From NCBI RefSeq assembly GCF_019752415.1, contig NZ_JAIEME010000010.1:1-64000 (forward strand): 64,000 bases of DNA, given 5' to 3'. The notes under the pieces are model-generated. The model was given only the letters and a program-made list of their open reading frames with translations, was not told the origin of the DNA and ran no database searches. This stretch comes from Nitrosomonas sp. GTDB taxonomy: Bacteria > Pseudomonadota > Gammaproteobacteria > Burkholderiales > Nitrosomonadaceae. Shown here piece by piece: positions 1-11,165 of the stretch; within the stretch, counting starts at the first letter, position 1; every line of letters starts with the position of its first letter. The position numbers and the translations under genes are program-made.

Positions 1-1
1 A

Positions 2-2587
2 GGCGCCGCCGCGATTCTGACATCTGCCGCCACTACGAATCGTGCAATGGGTGAGGAACTCATACAACAAAATGAAAATTTGGCGCATGATCGTGCTGCT
101 TTGGCCAGTATCGAAGGAGCCCGAGAACGCACTGCAGTAGCCTTGCGTGATAGCCGGACCCGGCTTGAGGTGGGGGGGGCAAGCGAACGCGTTGGTCGTT
201 GGTTGTGGAGTGAGCGGCGCCGGCTAGAATCTCTGGTTCGACTTGAAAACCGGCTGAAATTGATTCGTAATGACCTGGCTGATTTGCGATTGGAACGGGT
301 CGTGCTAAGCGAACAGCAACGAAGCTTGGTCGATATCGGCACTGTTGCCCAGACATTGACAGAGGCGCGTCCGGAGGCGAGCGACGATGGTCACGCCGAA
401 GAAAATGCAAATAACCAGCTATTCCCTTTGCTGCAAAAACGTGCCGAGTTATTAGTCTTGCTGGAGCCTCTACTGCAACGGCGAATCTCGGCACTGGAAA
501 AGAGCGAGCAAACTCTGCAGGAGCAAATCCAAGCTACCGAAGAATTGCAGCAGATGCTAGATCGTCACCTGCTATGGATTCCAAGCCATAGTGTGATCGA
601 TACAGACTGGTTGCAACGGCTCCCGGAAGGATTGCTCGACTTGATCAAGCCATCGCGTTTCATTACCACGATGGAGCTGAGTCTGCGCAACTTCCGCCAG
701 CAGTCCCTAATCTGGCTCGGCAGCCTGCTGTTAATGCTGGTCTTGCTGGAACTGCGGCGCCGCGCCCCAGCGCATATTGAGGCTTTAGCAATTGATACCT
801 ATCAGATACGCAAAGATAGCTACCAGACGACCATCACTGCATTGGGATGGACCTTGCTGGCTACTTTACCAGGGCCTGTCATGTTGATCTTGTCAGGGCA
901 ATTGCTACAAGGTATAGGTGATCCCGGACGATTCAGTCATTCCGTAGGCCAGGCTTGCATGTTGCTGGTAATGCCGGTACTGATAGTGCAATTGCTGCGC
1001 TGGACCAGTATGGAACGCGGCCTTGGTCACGCGCATTTTCGCTGGACTCGGCAGCGTCGTGTCGCATTGCGCTATGGTTTGCCGAGAATCGCTGTTGTCG
1101 TTTTACCGCTATATTTCATCTGTTCGCTGGCATTTATCCGTAAGCTTGACTTGGCTATTGATGTGCAGGCGCGCGTTGCTATTGTGCTGTGTTGCGTGGG
1201 ACTTGCTTGGTCCCTTTGGCGTCTGCTGGATGTTGGCCGTCTCTGGGTTGTTCGAGGCGTAATCGGTGAACCGTCGAGGCTGCGCAAGCTGCTGCGTCTG
1301 CTTCTGCCGCTATTATTGCTGGCTATTGCAACATTGGCGCTAGCCGGTTATATCTATTCTGCGGGTATGATGCTGCAGTCGTTACTGGCCAGCTTTGGTG
1401 TAATCGTTACGATTACCATCGCGCTGGGAATGCTCTCACGCTGGTTTTTGCTCGGAGAACGGCGGCTTATGCTGCAGCGGCTAGAGGAACGCCGCGCAAA
1501 GGCAGCTCAAGATAGCGTGGCAACCGGCGAGGTAACGGCAGAGCCGGAAGAAAATATCACGCTCGAACAGGTTAACGCGCAGACCAAACGGCTGCTTCGG
1601 GCGCTGCGTTTAAGTCTGCTCGCGTTGGGTCTGATTTGGGTCTGGTCTGCGGTGCTGCCGGCCATCGCGCGTTTGGACGAGATCGCGTTATGGCACTTCA
1701 GCGATAGCGGCCCAGATGGAACCACGATCCAGCAACCAGTCACTTTGATAGCTGTATTGCTGGGCATTTTTACACTGATTCTGACTACAGTTGGCGCCAG
1801 AAACCTGCCGGGATTGATTGAGATTAGTTTATTGTCACATATCCGCATTGATGCAGCTTCACGGTATGCCATCACCAGCGTGTTACGCTACACTATCGTC
1901 ATTGGGGGCACCCTGGTGGGATTGAGTTTTTTGGGCATGCGCTGGTCGCAGTTGCAGTGGATGGCGGCAGCTTTAACGGTCGGACTCGGATTTGGCCTGC
2001 AGGAAATCTTTGCTAACTTTGTGTCCGGTATCATTTTGTTGTTTGAGCGGCCATTTCGGGTTGGTGATGTGATCACGGTCGGCGATCTTTCCGGGCGGGT
2101 TACCCGTATCCGTACTCGCGCGACCACCGTTCTTGATTTCGATAACAAAGAAATTGTGATTCCCAATAAAACCTTCATTACTGGTCAGCTCATTAACTGG
2201 ACATTGACTGATACGATCACTCGAGTTGTTATCCGGGTAGGGGTTGTCTACAGCGCTGATCCGAATAAAGTACGTACGCTGCTATTGCAGGCTGCCAGGG
2301 AAGATGAACGAGTGCTGGCGGAACCAGAACCTTCATGCTGGTTATTGACTTTCGGTGCAAGCTCTCTCGATTTTGAGCTTCGTGTATTTGTTAACACCGT
2401 AATTCATCGGCTGGAAGTCCAGAATGCGCTGAATACAAGAATCATGGCATTATTTGCCGAGCATGGCGTTGAAATTGCCTTTCCACAACTCGATTTGCAT
2501 GTGCGTGACTTGCCATCTGAATTGACACGTAGCCAGACTCCTAATGCAATAAAGCAGGAAGAAGCGAAGACAGATCAATCGGGCTAA
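2..2587 (+). CDS. MscS-family mechanosensitive channel (MscK/MscM-like), 5' end outside window
   Basis: This is a large inner-membrane mechanosensitive channel that would open under membrane tension to release osmolytes. The frame is open to the left edge without a stop, so the ATG at 47 is probably internal and the N-terminus lies outside the window. Counting from that ATG, residues 1-210 are Gln/Glu-rich and coiled-coil-like, as in the periplasmic part of MscK/YjeP proteins. Residues 215-640 hold many hydrophobic segments. The family pore helix follows (GFGLQEIFANFVSG, about residue 645), then the beta domain (RPFRVGDVITVG). E. coli MscK and MscM are about 1100 residues, so roughly a quarter is missing. 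It converges with the tolC-type gene. The family call is sure; the exact subtype is not. Confidence 0.9.
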   Translation, partial: GAAAILTSAATTNRAMGEELIQQNENLAHDRAALASIEGARERTAVALRDSRTRLEVGGASERVGRWLWSERRRLESLVRLENRLKLIRNDLADLRLERVVLSEQQRSLVDIGTVAQTLTEARPEASDDGHAEENANNQLFPLLQKRAELLVLLEPLLQRRISALEKSEQTLQEQIQATEELQQMLDRHLLWIPSHSVIDTDWLQRLPEGLLDLIKPSRFITTMELSLRNFRQQSLIWLGSLLLMLVLLELRRRAPAHIEALAIDTYQIRKDSYQTTITALGWTLLATLPGPVMLILSGQLLQGIGDPGRFSHSVGQACMLLVMPVLIVQLLRWTSMERGLGHAHFRWTRQRRVALRYGLPRIAVVVLPLYFICSLAFIRKLDLAIDVQARVAIVLCCVGLAWSLWRLLDVGRLWVVRGVIGEPSRLRKLLRLLLPLLLLAIATLALAGYIYSAGMMLQSLLASFGVIVTITIALGMLSRWFLLGERRLMLQRLEERRAKAAQDSVATGEVTAEPEENITLEQVNAQTKRLLRALRLSLLALGLIWVWSAVLPAIARLDEIALWHFSDSGPDGTTIQQPVTLIAVLLGIFTLILTTVGARNLPGLIEISLLSHIRIDAASRYAITSVLRYTIVIGGTLVGLSFLGMRWSQLQWMAAALTVGLGFGLQEIFANFVSGIILLFERPFRVGDVITVGDLSGRVTRIRTRATTVLDFDNKEIVIPNKTFITGQLINWTLTDTITRVVIRVGVVYSADPNKVRTLLLQAAREDERVLAEPEPSCWLLTFGASSLDFELRVFVNTVIHRLEVQNALNTRIMALFAEHGVEIAFPQLDLHVRDLPSELTRSQTPNAIKQEEAKTDQSG

Positions 2588-2804
2588 CAAGGCTGTTGAA
2601 AAACTATCGGAGTTGTTGTTGTGATGCTAAAAATGCTTATTTATCACGCATAAACGGCAGTTTTCACCTGTTTTTGCCTTGCATCGGCTGTCTCGAATCC
2701 ATTTTTAACGGCTTGCTAACCGCAAGGCATGTGTAAAATTATGAAGTGGAATAGTGGCCGTGCTCGTTTGGAATTATCCTGCCTTTATTTCGAGGAATTG
2801 CCGA
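2588..2804. other. Convergent intergenic region, weak hairpin only
   Basis: This gap separates the convergent channel and TolC genes. It contains a short hairpin (CTTGC/GCAAG, near 2712-2727) without a convincing T-tract on either strand. Transcription of both genes presumably ends here, but no strong intrinsic terminator is visible. Confidence 0.3.
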
Positions 2805-4121
2805 TTACTTGGTCAGCATCGCGTTAATTTGTGTCAGCGTATCCTCGTCCAGTTCACCCGCTTCCGCGCTCAGACGTAATCTGGACATTAAATAGCTGTG
2901 ATAAGCTTTGGCTAAGTCGCGTTTGGCAGAGTAAAGTTGTTGCTGAACATTTAGCACATCCACTTCGGTTCTAACGCCGACTTGTTGTCCAAGAATAGTT
3001 GAATCTAACTGACTTTGACTGGATTTCAAAGCTTGCTTGAGTGCTTTTACCTGCGCAATACCATTCGTGACATTCAGATATTGCTGGCGTATTTGTAGCG
3101 TGATGTTACGCCGGGCGTTCTCCAAATCGTGTAATGCTCTATTCTGCAGCGCCAATGCTTCGCGCACTTGGGACTGCACAGAAAACCCCTGGAATATGGG
3201 AAAATTAAGTTGCAGCCCGATTGATTTTGATGTGAGATCAATTCCACGGCCAGTAATCGCACCACCAACACCGGTCTGATCACTGTATTGAGCGACCAAA
3301 TCCACTGTCGGGTAATGTTGCGCCCAGACTTTTTTTACATCCTGTTGCGCTATTTCATACGCAGCTTGCTGGATTTTCAGAGCAAAGTTCTTTTCTTCAG
3401 CAACACGCACCCATTCGTCCATGCTGCTATAACGCAAATTAGTCAAATCTGCGGCAATTTCTTTAGCGCCCACGAGATTTTCAGGGAAGCGGTCAATAAT
3501 GCCTTGTAACGTGCGTTTCTTGATTTCAAGTGCATTACGCGCAGCGATTTCTTGCGAAATAACCAGATCATGACGTGCTTGTGCTTCATTGGTATCCACA
3601 ATGGTGGATACGCCTACCTCGAAATTGCGCTTGGCTTGTTCCAGCTGTATCAGAATGGCTTTTTTCTGCGCTTCGGCGACTTCGACATCGATCTGAGCAT
3701 CCAAAACATCAAAATAAGCTTGCGCAACCCGCAATATCAAATCCTGTGCGGCAACGACAAATTGTGCATCGGCTTTGCTGACTTCTATTTTCGACTGCTG
3801 ATAGATGACAATATTCTGCATCCGGAAGAGCGGTTGCGTCGCGGAAAGGACAAGACCTCTGTTTTGAATAATATTTGTGCCGGCGAAACTGGTTTCTACT
3901 TCTTGCACCTGGCGCGTTGCCGAGAACGTGATATTCGGTAAAAACCCGGCTCTACCTTGCGGTAATTTTTCTTCTGCAGCTTGATAAGCAGCACGTGCCG
4001 ATCGATACTGTGGATCTTGGGTTAACGCCTCCTGATAGATACCCATCAAATCGGCTGCTTGCAGAGAGCAATGCCATAGAATGCCGATAAAGACCGCAAA
4101 AACAAATTGCAAGAATTTCAT
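2805..4121 (-). CDS. tolC: TolC family outer membrane efflux protein
   Basis: Outer membrane channel-tunnel of the TolC family (438 aa), the exit duct for type I secretion or tripartite efflux pumps. An N-terminal signal peptide (MKFLQFVFAVFIGILW, cleavage near LQAA) precedes two OEP repeats of long amphipathic helices, rich in Ala, Gln and Glu, with the typical Q-P-L-F-R turn in the first half and a matching N-F-P-I-F-Q turn in the second. The length matches the family (430-490 aa). It lies 88 bp downstream of the isoaspartate-methyltransferase-like gene on the same strand and may be cotranscribed with it. No inner-membrane pump or adaptor gene lies nearby, so the partner system is unknown. 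Confidence 0.93.
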   Translation of the reverse strand: MKFLQFVFAVFIGILWHCSLQAADLMGIYQEALTQDPQYRSARAAYQAAEEKLPQGRAGFLPNITFSATRQVQEVETSFAGTNIIQNRGLVLSATQPLFRMQNIVIYQQSKIEVSKADAQFVVAAQDLILRVAQAYFDVLDAQIDVEVAEAQKKAILIQLEQAKRNFEVGVSTIVDTNEAQARHDLVISQEIAARNALEIKKRTLQGIIDRFPENLVGAKEIAADLTNLRYSSMDEWVRVAEEKNFALKIQQAAYEIAQQDVKKVWAQHYPTVDLVAQYSDQTGVGGAITGRGIDLTSKSIGLQLNFPIFQGFSVQSQVREALALQNRALHDLENARRNITLQIRQQYLNVTNGIAQVKALKQALKSSQSQLDSTILGQQVGVRTEVDVLNVQQQLYSAKRDLAKAYHSYLMSRLRLSAEAGELDEDTLTQINAMLTK

Positions 4122-4209
4122 GGATTTTTCCGATAGGAATTCGGAGCTGATGAAGCTTCAGTTATAAGTCGAACACAGGGTCGGATAACACATGTAATTT
4201 CTTTAATAC

Positions 4210-4863
4210 TCAAAAGGTAAACCTTGTCGGTTGCAGCGCATTGATGAGCGGTGGTGTGCTGGTTTCAAACAGCTTGGTTGTGGTGAATTCGCCGGGTACT
4301 ATACAAGTGATCAGTAAAGCTTCCATGACCGGATCTTCTCCGACAATCGCAAATAATCGTCCTCCCGGATTTAAGCTTTTCTGGAATGCATCGGGTAAAC
4401 CGGGCGTCGATGCCGTTAAAACAATCACATCATAAGGTTCATTTTTGGACCAACCACGTGCAGCATCACCCAGTTCGATGGTTACATTTGTGATTTCGTG
4501 CGCTTTAAGATTATTTTCTGCGAACGTTTTGAGTTCAGGAATGATTTCCACACTGTAAACATGCGCACCTTGATCGGCCAGCAGCGCCGTCAAGTATCCG
4601 CTGCCACTGCCAACTTCAAGAATTTTGTCTGTGTTTTTGACGTGAAGTTCCTGCACTACGCGTGCTTCCATTTTGGGGGTAAGCATTACTTGGCCATAAC
4701 CCAGCGGAATTTCCATATCGACAAAAGCCATTGCGCGATTCTCGGCTGGAACAAATTCTTCACGTTTTATTTTATATAGTAAATCCAGTACGTTATCATC
4801 CAATACATTCCATGTGCGGATTTGCTGCGCAACCATATTAAATCGAGTTTGTTCAAGATTCAT
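4210..4863 (-). CDS. pcm: Protein-L-isoaspartate O-methyltransferase-like protein
   Basis: Class I SAM-dependent methyltransferase (217 aa) of the PCMT family, whose classical members methylate isoaspartyl residues for repair of aged proteins. The N-terminus follows the family pattern (MVAQQIRTWNVLDDNVLD, then REEFVP), and the SAM-binding loop is VGSGSGYLTALL at about residues 81-92. One oddity is that the canonical substrate-site segment GQTISQP reads GQVMLTP here, so the usual Thr-Ile-Ser is lost. That casts doubt on true isoaspartate activity, although fold and length fit. It is divergent from thiC and sits upstream of the TolC gene on the same strand. Confidence 0.85.
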   Translation of the reverse strand: MNLEQTRFNMVAQQIRTWNVLDDNVLDLLYKIKREEFVPAENRAMAFVDMEIPLGYGQVMLTPKMEARVVQELHVKNTDKILEVGSGSGYLTALLADQGAHVYSVEIIPELKTFAENNLKAHEITNVTIELGDAARGWSKNEPYDVIVLTASTPGLPDAFQKSLNPGGRLFAIVGEDPVMEALLITCIVPGEFTTTKLFETSTPPLINALQPTRFTF

Positions 4864-4930
4864 TTCTAATCCGTATTCTCAAATTGATGTAAGACTTGCA
4901 ATTATTTCACATTTCCATTAGCTTCACAGC

Positions 4931-6965
<2,035 letters not shown>

Positions 6966-7024
6966 AGTTGATTGCACGTTCTTATTGTCAAATTCAATCT
7001 TATAAAAGCATAGAACACCACGAT

Positions 7025-7849
7025 ATGGATTTAAATTTACTGTTAAAAGCGTTGACCCTGGGCATTGTTGAAGGATTGACTGAATTTCTGCCGGTTTCTT
7101 CCACCGGTCATTTGATCCTGGTCGGTGATTTGCTTGATTTCAATGATGAGCGCGCCATGGTATTTACCATCGCGATTCAGTTGGGTGCGATTTTGGCAGT
7201 TTGCTGGGAATATCGCAGTAAGATCATCGAAGTGATCCAAGGAATCGGCTCCAATCCGGCAGCCAATCGTTTTGTGATCAACCTGCTGATTGCATTTTTA
7301 CCAGCCGCGATCATGGGCTTACTGTTTATTAAAACCATCAAATTCTATTTGTTTCATCCCGTACCGGTTGCACTGGCGTTGATCATCGGCGGTTTCCTAA
7401 TTTTGTGGGCAGAGCGCAGAACACATGTGATTGAAGTGGAACAAGTCGATGATATGGACTGGAAACACGCATTGAAAGTCGGGTTGGCACAATGCCTTGC
7501 GCTAATTCCTGGCACTTCACGCTCGGGTGCTACGATTATCGGGGGGTTGTTTTTTGGCTTATCGCGCAAAGCCGCCACAGAATTTTCATTTTTCCTGGCA
7601 ATTCCCATCATGTTTGCAGCCACTTTTTATGATGTCTACAAGCATCGTGAGTTTTTAGAATGGGATGATTTGGGCATGTTTGCGGTGGGTTTTGTGGCTG
7701 CTTTCATCAGTGCGCTGTTGGCGGTGCGCGGGCTGATCCGCTTTATCAGTAATCATGATTTTACGGTATTTGCCTGGTATCGCATCGTATTTGGTATGGT
7801 CATATTGGTGACAGCATACACGGGTGCCATTGGCTGGTCGGAAATGTGA
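7025..7849 (+). CDS. uppP: Undecaprenyl-diphosphatase (UppP/BacA)
   Basis: Integral inner-membrane phosphatase that recycles undecaprenyl diphosphate to the monophosphate lipid carrier for peptidoglycan and other cell wall polymers. Family signatures are visible: [20 protein letters not shown] near the N-terminus and [15 protein letters not shown] in the second half, with about eight hydrophobic segments. The ATG at 7025 gives 274 residues, the usual length. A TTG at 6968 would add 19 polar residues not seen in the family, so it was not chosen. It lies 59 bp after thiC and may share its transcript, though the functions are unrelated. Confidence 0.95.
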   Translation: MDLNLLLKALTLGIVEGLTEFLPVSSTGHLILVGDLLDFNDERAMVFTIAIQLGAILAVCWEYRSKIIEVIQGIGSNPAANRFVINLLIAFLPAAIMGLLFIKTIKFYLFHPVPVALALIIGGFLILWAERRTHVIEVEQVDDMDWKHALKVGLAQCLALIPGTSRSGATIIGGLFFGLSRKAATEFSFFLAIPIMFAATFYDVYKHREFLEWDDLGMFAVGFVAAFISALLAVRGLIRFISNHDFTVFAWYRIVFGMVILVTAYTGAIGWSEM

Positions 7850-7871
7850 ATAGGATAAAAGGCGAATTTAG

Positions 7872-7929
7872 TCTATATTTGAAGGAGTCTAAGCAAACAG
7901 CAATATAGATCAAAAAACAGAAGCTGTTT
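7872..7929. promoter_or_regulatory. Inverted repeats between uppP and copC
   Basis: A perfect 8-bp inverted repeat (TCTATATT at 7872-7879, AATATAGA at 7902-7909) is followed by a small hairpin (AAACAG-AAG-CTGTTT, 7915-7929). The second could be a weak terminator for uppP. The first could be an operator for the copper genes downstream. Both readings are inference. Confidence 0.3.
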
Positions 7930-8006
7930 GGTTTGATAGATGCTCGGAACTAAATTAAAGCTCCGCTCTCACAAGGTGATATAACAAATCTAAAAGGAGT
8001 TTACGA

Positions 8007-8411
8007 ATGAAAATAAAATGGCCTGGATTTATTTTTAAGCGATTCTTAGCGTTATCCGTAATAGTAGCGGCAATGACGCTTATGCAGGCAAGCCAAGTAT
8101 TGGCACACGCCTCCTTAGTTAAAGCTGAGCCCGCTCGTCGTGCTGTGCTTTCCACACCACCCGCACGGATTCATCTCTGGTTCAATGAAGAAATTGAACC
8201 CGCCTATGCGGCGCTTTCGGTACTCAATGAGGATAAAAAATCTATTACGGATAACAAAGTAGAAGTGGATTCAAAAGACCCGAAGTCTGTTGTTCTGGAA
8301 TTACCGGATATGCAACCAGGGCGCTACACCGTGAAATTCCGAGTGCTTTCTGTCGATGGTCACGTGGTTGATTCAGAATACAATTTCACAGTTGCAAGCG
8401 AAAAAAAGTAA
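8007..8411 (+). CDS. copC: CopC-family periplasmic copper-binding protein
   Basis: Small periplasmic copper carrier of the CopC/YobA family (134 aa). A signal peptide (hydrophobic residues about 10-31) is predicted to be cleaved at VLA-HASL, giving the mature N-terminal His that is a copper(II) ligand in this family. The beta-sandwich motifs P-ARIHLWFNEEIEP, PGRYTVKFRVLS and SVDGHVVDSEY follow, the latter holding another conserved copper-site His. A clear ribosome site (AAAAGGAG) precedes the ATG. It is 6 bp upstream of the copD fusion gene and presumably hands copper to it. Supply of copper to ammonia monooxygenase is a plausible role if the host is an ammonia oxidiser, but this is inference. 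Confidence 0.93.
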   Translation: MKIKWPGFIFKRFLALSVIVAAMTLMQASQVLAHASLVKAEPARRAVLSTPPARIHLWFNEEIEPAYAALSVLNEDKKSITDNKVEVDSKDPKSVVLELPDMQPGRYTVKFRVLSVDGHVVDSEYNFTVASEKK

Positions 8412-8417
8412 AAAAAG

Positions 8418-10439
8418 ATGATAGAGATCGTTGCTACATTTGCCCGTTGGTCACAGCTGATTGCTAATCTGATATTGTTCGGTAGCTGTATTTTTCTTGC
8501 TATCGCTGGGCAACAAAAAGCTGTATTTGAAAGCGCTTGGGTAGTCCGGCTGGAAAAAATATTTCCATGGTTGGGTGGCGTCATTTTACTGGGATTGCTC
8601 GTTATTCTGGCGACAACAACAGGCGAAGCAACCGGTATTGCTGCTAATACGTGGCGGCCTGAAGCTTGGCTGGAAGTCGTGCAACAGACTCGCGTAGGAA
8701 AAATTTGGGCGGCTCGTGCGGTATTTGCGGTAGTTTTGTTAGGAGTCGCGCTATATATTCAGCATGTTTACAGGGTGAGGTGGCATTACATCCTATGCGC
8801 GGTTGTTGCGTCTTTACCTTTGATGATCGGATCACTCGTAAGCCATTCTGCCGCAGATGAAATGTCTGTCGTTTCAATACTGCCGTATGCGCTGCATGTT
8901 CTTTTCGCGGGTATCTGGTTTGGCGCTTTGCCTGCTGTCTTATTAATAATATTTAGTAAGAACTATTCAGACCAATCGTTGGATTTGCTGAGTATTAATA
9001 GCTTGAAAAAGTTTTCTTCTTTGGCTTTGCCAGCTATGGTCATGATTATGGCCACAGGCATTATCGTTGCTGACCGCATGATCGAGGAAGACTACCATGC
9101 AATGGTTGCTAGTTCGTATGGTTGGTTATTAAACATAAAACTCACATTATTGGCGATGATTTTAATCATCGCCTTTCAAGCTCGTTCCAGATGGTTGCCT
9201 TTGTTGATTCGAGCTAATACTGGCGAAGAAACTCAAAGCGGTGGCCAACAAATGAAGCGGTGGGTAAGCGTTGAATTTGTTCTTGCTATGATCTTGGTAT
9301 TATTGGCGACTATCGTATCTAATACCAAACCAGCAAAGCATGCTATGGTTGAGAATTGGCCCTATCCTTTTAGATTTTCAATCGATGCTACCTGGGAAGA
9401 ACCCTATGTTCAGATTTTTTTCTGGATTGGTGTGACACTTTTCATATTGGCAGCTGGCTCAATCGGGTTAGGTATTAAAAGCAAATGGGATATAAAAAAA
9501 CGCCTTGGTGTCCCATTTGTCTTAACAATGGCCGCCTTTGCAATAGCATTACCTAAACTGGCAGTGGTTGCTTATCCTGAAACTTACCAGAGTACGCCCG
9601 TTCCTTTTGACGCGATCTCTATCTCTAATGGATCGAAATTATTTTCACAGAATTGTACGACTTGCCATGGTCCGCAAGGTAAAGGCAATGGAATTATTGC
9701 AAAAACTTTTAATCCACCGCCCACTGATTTATTGACTGAAGCACACACGGCAAAACATACTGCTGGAGATTTCTTCCATTGGCTAACACATGGAATAGCT
9801 GCGACGGGTATGCCAAGTTTTTCCAGTAATTTGTCAGAAGAGGATCGCTGGGATGTTGTCAATTACATTCATGCCATGTCGCGCGGTTATAAAGCGCGCC
9901 TTCAGAGTCCTGAGATTGTTCCTGAGAGACCCTCTATTGGCCCGCCTATTTTTTCGTATTTTGCAAATGATGGATCCAGTGGGGTTCTAAAGGATTTTCG
10001 GCTTAAGAAAAATGTAATGATCGTATTATTCACTTGGCCGCAATCACAGGAACGACTGCAAGAATTGAAAGCATCGTATGATAAGCTCCAGGAGCTTAAT
10101 ACAATCATTTTAGCGATCCCGATGAGTAATCTGGACAAACAAGAAATCATAGATATGGCAGCGGATATTCCTTATCCGGTTGTAACAGAAGGTTCATTAG
10201 AGATAAAAAATAGCTATACTTTATTTCGAAGAACGCTTACTAATCCGGATATATTAAATGAGGGCGTGATCCCGGAGCACCTTGAGTTTTTGATAGATCG
10301 CTTTGGCTATTTGCGTGCGAGGTGGATACCTGCTATCGACGAAAGTGGCTGGGCAGATATCAGTGTTCTGACACAACAGCTTGCTCAGCTGAATAGTGAA
10401 AAGGAAATTCTTCCGCCACCCAGTGACCATGTTCATTAA
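8418..10439 (+). CDS. copD: CopD copper-transport membrane protein fused to cytochrome c and a thioredoxin-like domain
   Basis: A 673-residue three-part protein. Residues 1-300 are a CopD-type membrane domain with about eight helices (copper import from CopC), followed by two more hydrophobic segments at about 335-390. Residues about 400-500 are a class I cytochrome c domain with heme motif C413-T-T-C416-H417 and a likely axial Met at 465 (TGMPSF). From about 520 to the end is a redoxin-like fold (VMIVLFTWPQSQERL; then EHLEFLIDRFGYLRARW) lacking the Cys pair of SCO or thioredoxin proteins, which are replaced by W-P-Q-S-Q. The periplasmic domains suggest coupling of copper handling to electron transfer. 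It follows copC by 6 bp. Confidence 0.88.
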   Translation: MIEIVATFARWSQLIANLILFGSCIFLAIAGQQKAVFESAWVVRLEKIFPWLGGVILLGLLVILATTTGEATGIAANTWRPEAWLEVVQQTRVGKIWAARAVFAVVLLGVALYIQHVYRVRWHYILCAVVASLPLMIGSLVSHSAADEMSVVSILPYALHVLFAGIWFGALPAVLLIIFSKNYSDQSLDLLSINSLKKFSSLALPAMVMIMATGIIVADRMIEEDYHAMVASSYGWLLNIKLTLLAMILIIAFQARSRWLPLLIRANTGEETQSGGQQMKRWVSVEFVLAMILVLLATIVSNTKPAKHAMVENWPYPFRFSIDATWEEPYVQIFFWIGVTLFILAAGSIGLGIKSKWDIKKRLGVPFVLTMAAFAIALPKLAVVAYPETYQSTPVPFDAISISNGSKLFSQNCTTCHGPQGKGNGIIAKTFNPPPTDLLTEAHTAKHTAGDFFHWLTHGIAATGMPSFSSNLSEEDRWDVVNYIHAMSRGYKARLQSPEIVPERPSIGPPIFSYFANDGSSGVLKDFRLKKNVMIVLFTWPQSQERLQELKASYDKLQELNTIILAIPMSNLDKQEIIDMAADIPYPVVTEGSLEIKNSYTLFRRTLTNPDILNEGVIPEHLEFLIDRFGYLRARWIPAIDESGWADISVLTQQLAQLNSEKEILPPPSDHVH

Positions 10440-10500
10440 TGCGGCGAAATTCTTTTCGCTTTGACCATTTTATTTTAATTAATACTCTGCGAGTAAATTG

Positions 10501-10953
10501 ATGATAAGACAATTCATTCCATTAGCTTTGTTAAGCGCGATAGTGATGTTGTCACAGTTTGCTTGGTCCCATACTGATGAGTATTTGGCTACAGTTGAAG
10601 CGCCTCATGGCGGCCAACTTCGTGCAGCAGGTCCCTTTCATTTAGAGTTAGTTGCCAAGGATGGTGAGTTGACAGTGTATGTAACCGATCATGGGGATAT
10701 ACCAATTCCAGTGCAGGGTGGGCACGGTAAAGCAAATATTCAAGTAGGCAAGGCTAGTGAGCGAAAAGCCGTAATCCTTGTGCCAGAAAATGGAAATATA
10801 ATGAGAGCAAGCGGTCAGTTTAAAATTACTCCAGACACTTCAATTGCGGTTTTTATAGCAATTCCCGAATATGAAACGCAAGGAGCACGTTTTACCCCAC
10901 TCGCGCCTAAAGGAGATGGTGGTCGTAGACATAACCACGACCACGATCATTAA
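10501..10953 (+). CDS. Periplasmic protein with His-rich C-terminus, copper cluster
   Basis: A 150-residue secreted protein of unknown function. A signal peptide (IPLALLSAIVMLSQFAWS) is followed by a small beta-rich domain (VEAPHGGQLRAAGPFHLELV; LTVYVTDHG) that recurs in heavy-metal efflux-associated proteins, and it ends in a metal-binding-type tail (RRHNHDHDH). The start is the ATG at 10501; the TTG just before it is less likely. Position 61 bp behind copC-copD suggests a periplasmic copper-binding or copper-buffering role, but no named family was recognised with confidence. Confidence 0.8.
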   Translation: MIRQFIPLALLSAIVMLSQFAWSHTDEYLATVEAPHGGQLRAAGPFHLELVAKDGELTVYVTDHGDIPIPVQGGHGKANIQVGKASERKAVILVPENGNIMRASGQFKITPDTSIAVFIAIPEYETQGARFTPLAPKGDGGRRHNHDHDH

Positions 10954-11165
10954 TTAGAGTTCTGTCAGAAAATTAGCAAAACATAGTGGCGATAGCCCAT
11001 TTTTCCTTGAGACTTTGAAATAGTTTTAAACAGCAACCAATCAGCAATTGGCAATATTTATGGCGCATCTACAAAGGCAATTAAAAACTTCAAAAACACA
11101 CTAAAATTCATAATCAGAATTTGATAAAAAAGTTTGTTTATATTTTATATATACCAGGAGTTTAT
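10954..11165. other. AT-rich intergenic region before the sensory cluster
   Basis: Non-coding stretch, strongly AT-rich toward its right end. It holds a TTGATA/TTTATA pair with 17-bp spacing (11121-11149), but a transcript from it would begin at the ribosome site AGGAG (11156-11160) of the next gene, so it is doubtful as a promoter. Nothing else was recognised. Confidence 0.3.

Noticed and set aside
2588-2660. GGCTGTTGAAAAACT-like start of an insertion-sequence end
   Set aside because: No matching inverted partner, transposase frame or target duplication is visible in the gap.
11121-11149. TTGATA/TTTATA promoter with 17-bp spacing
   Set aside because: The predicted transcript would begin at the ribosome site of the PAS gene, leaving no usable leader.
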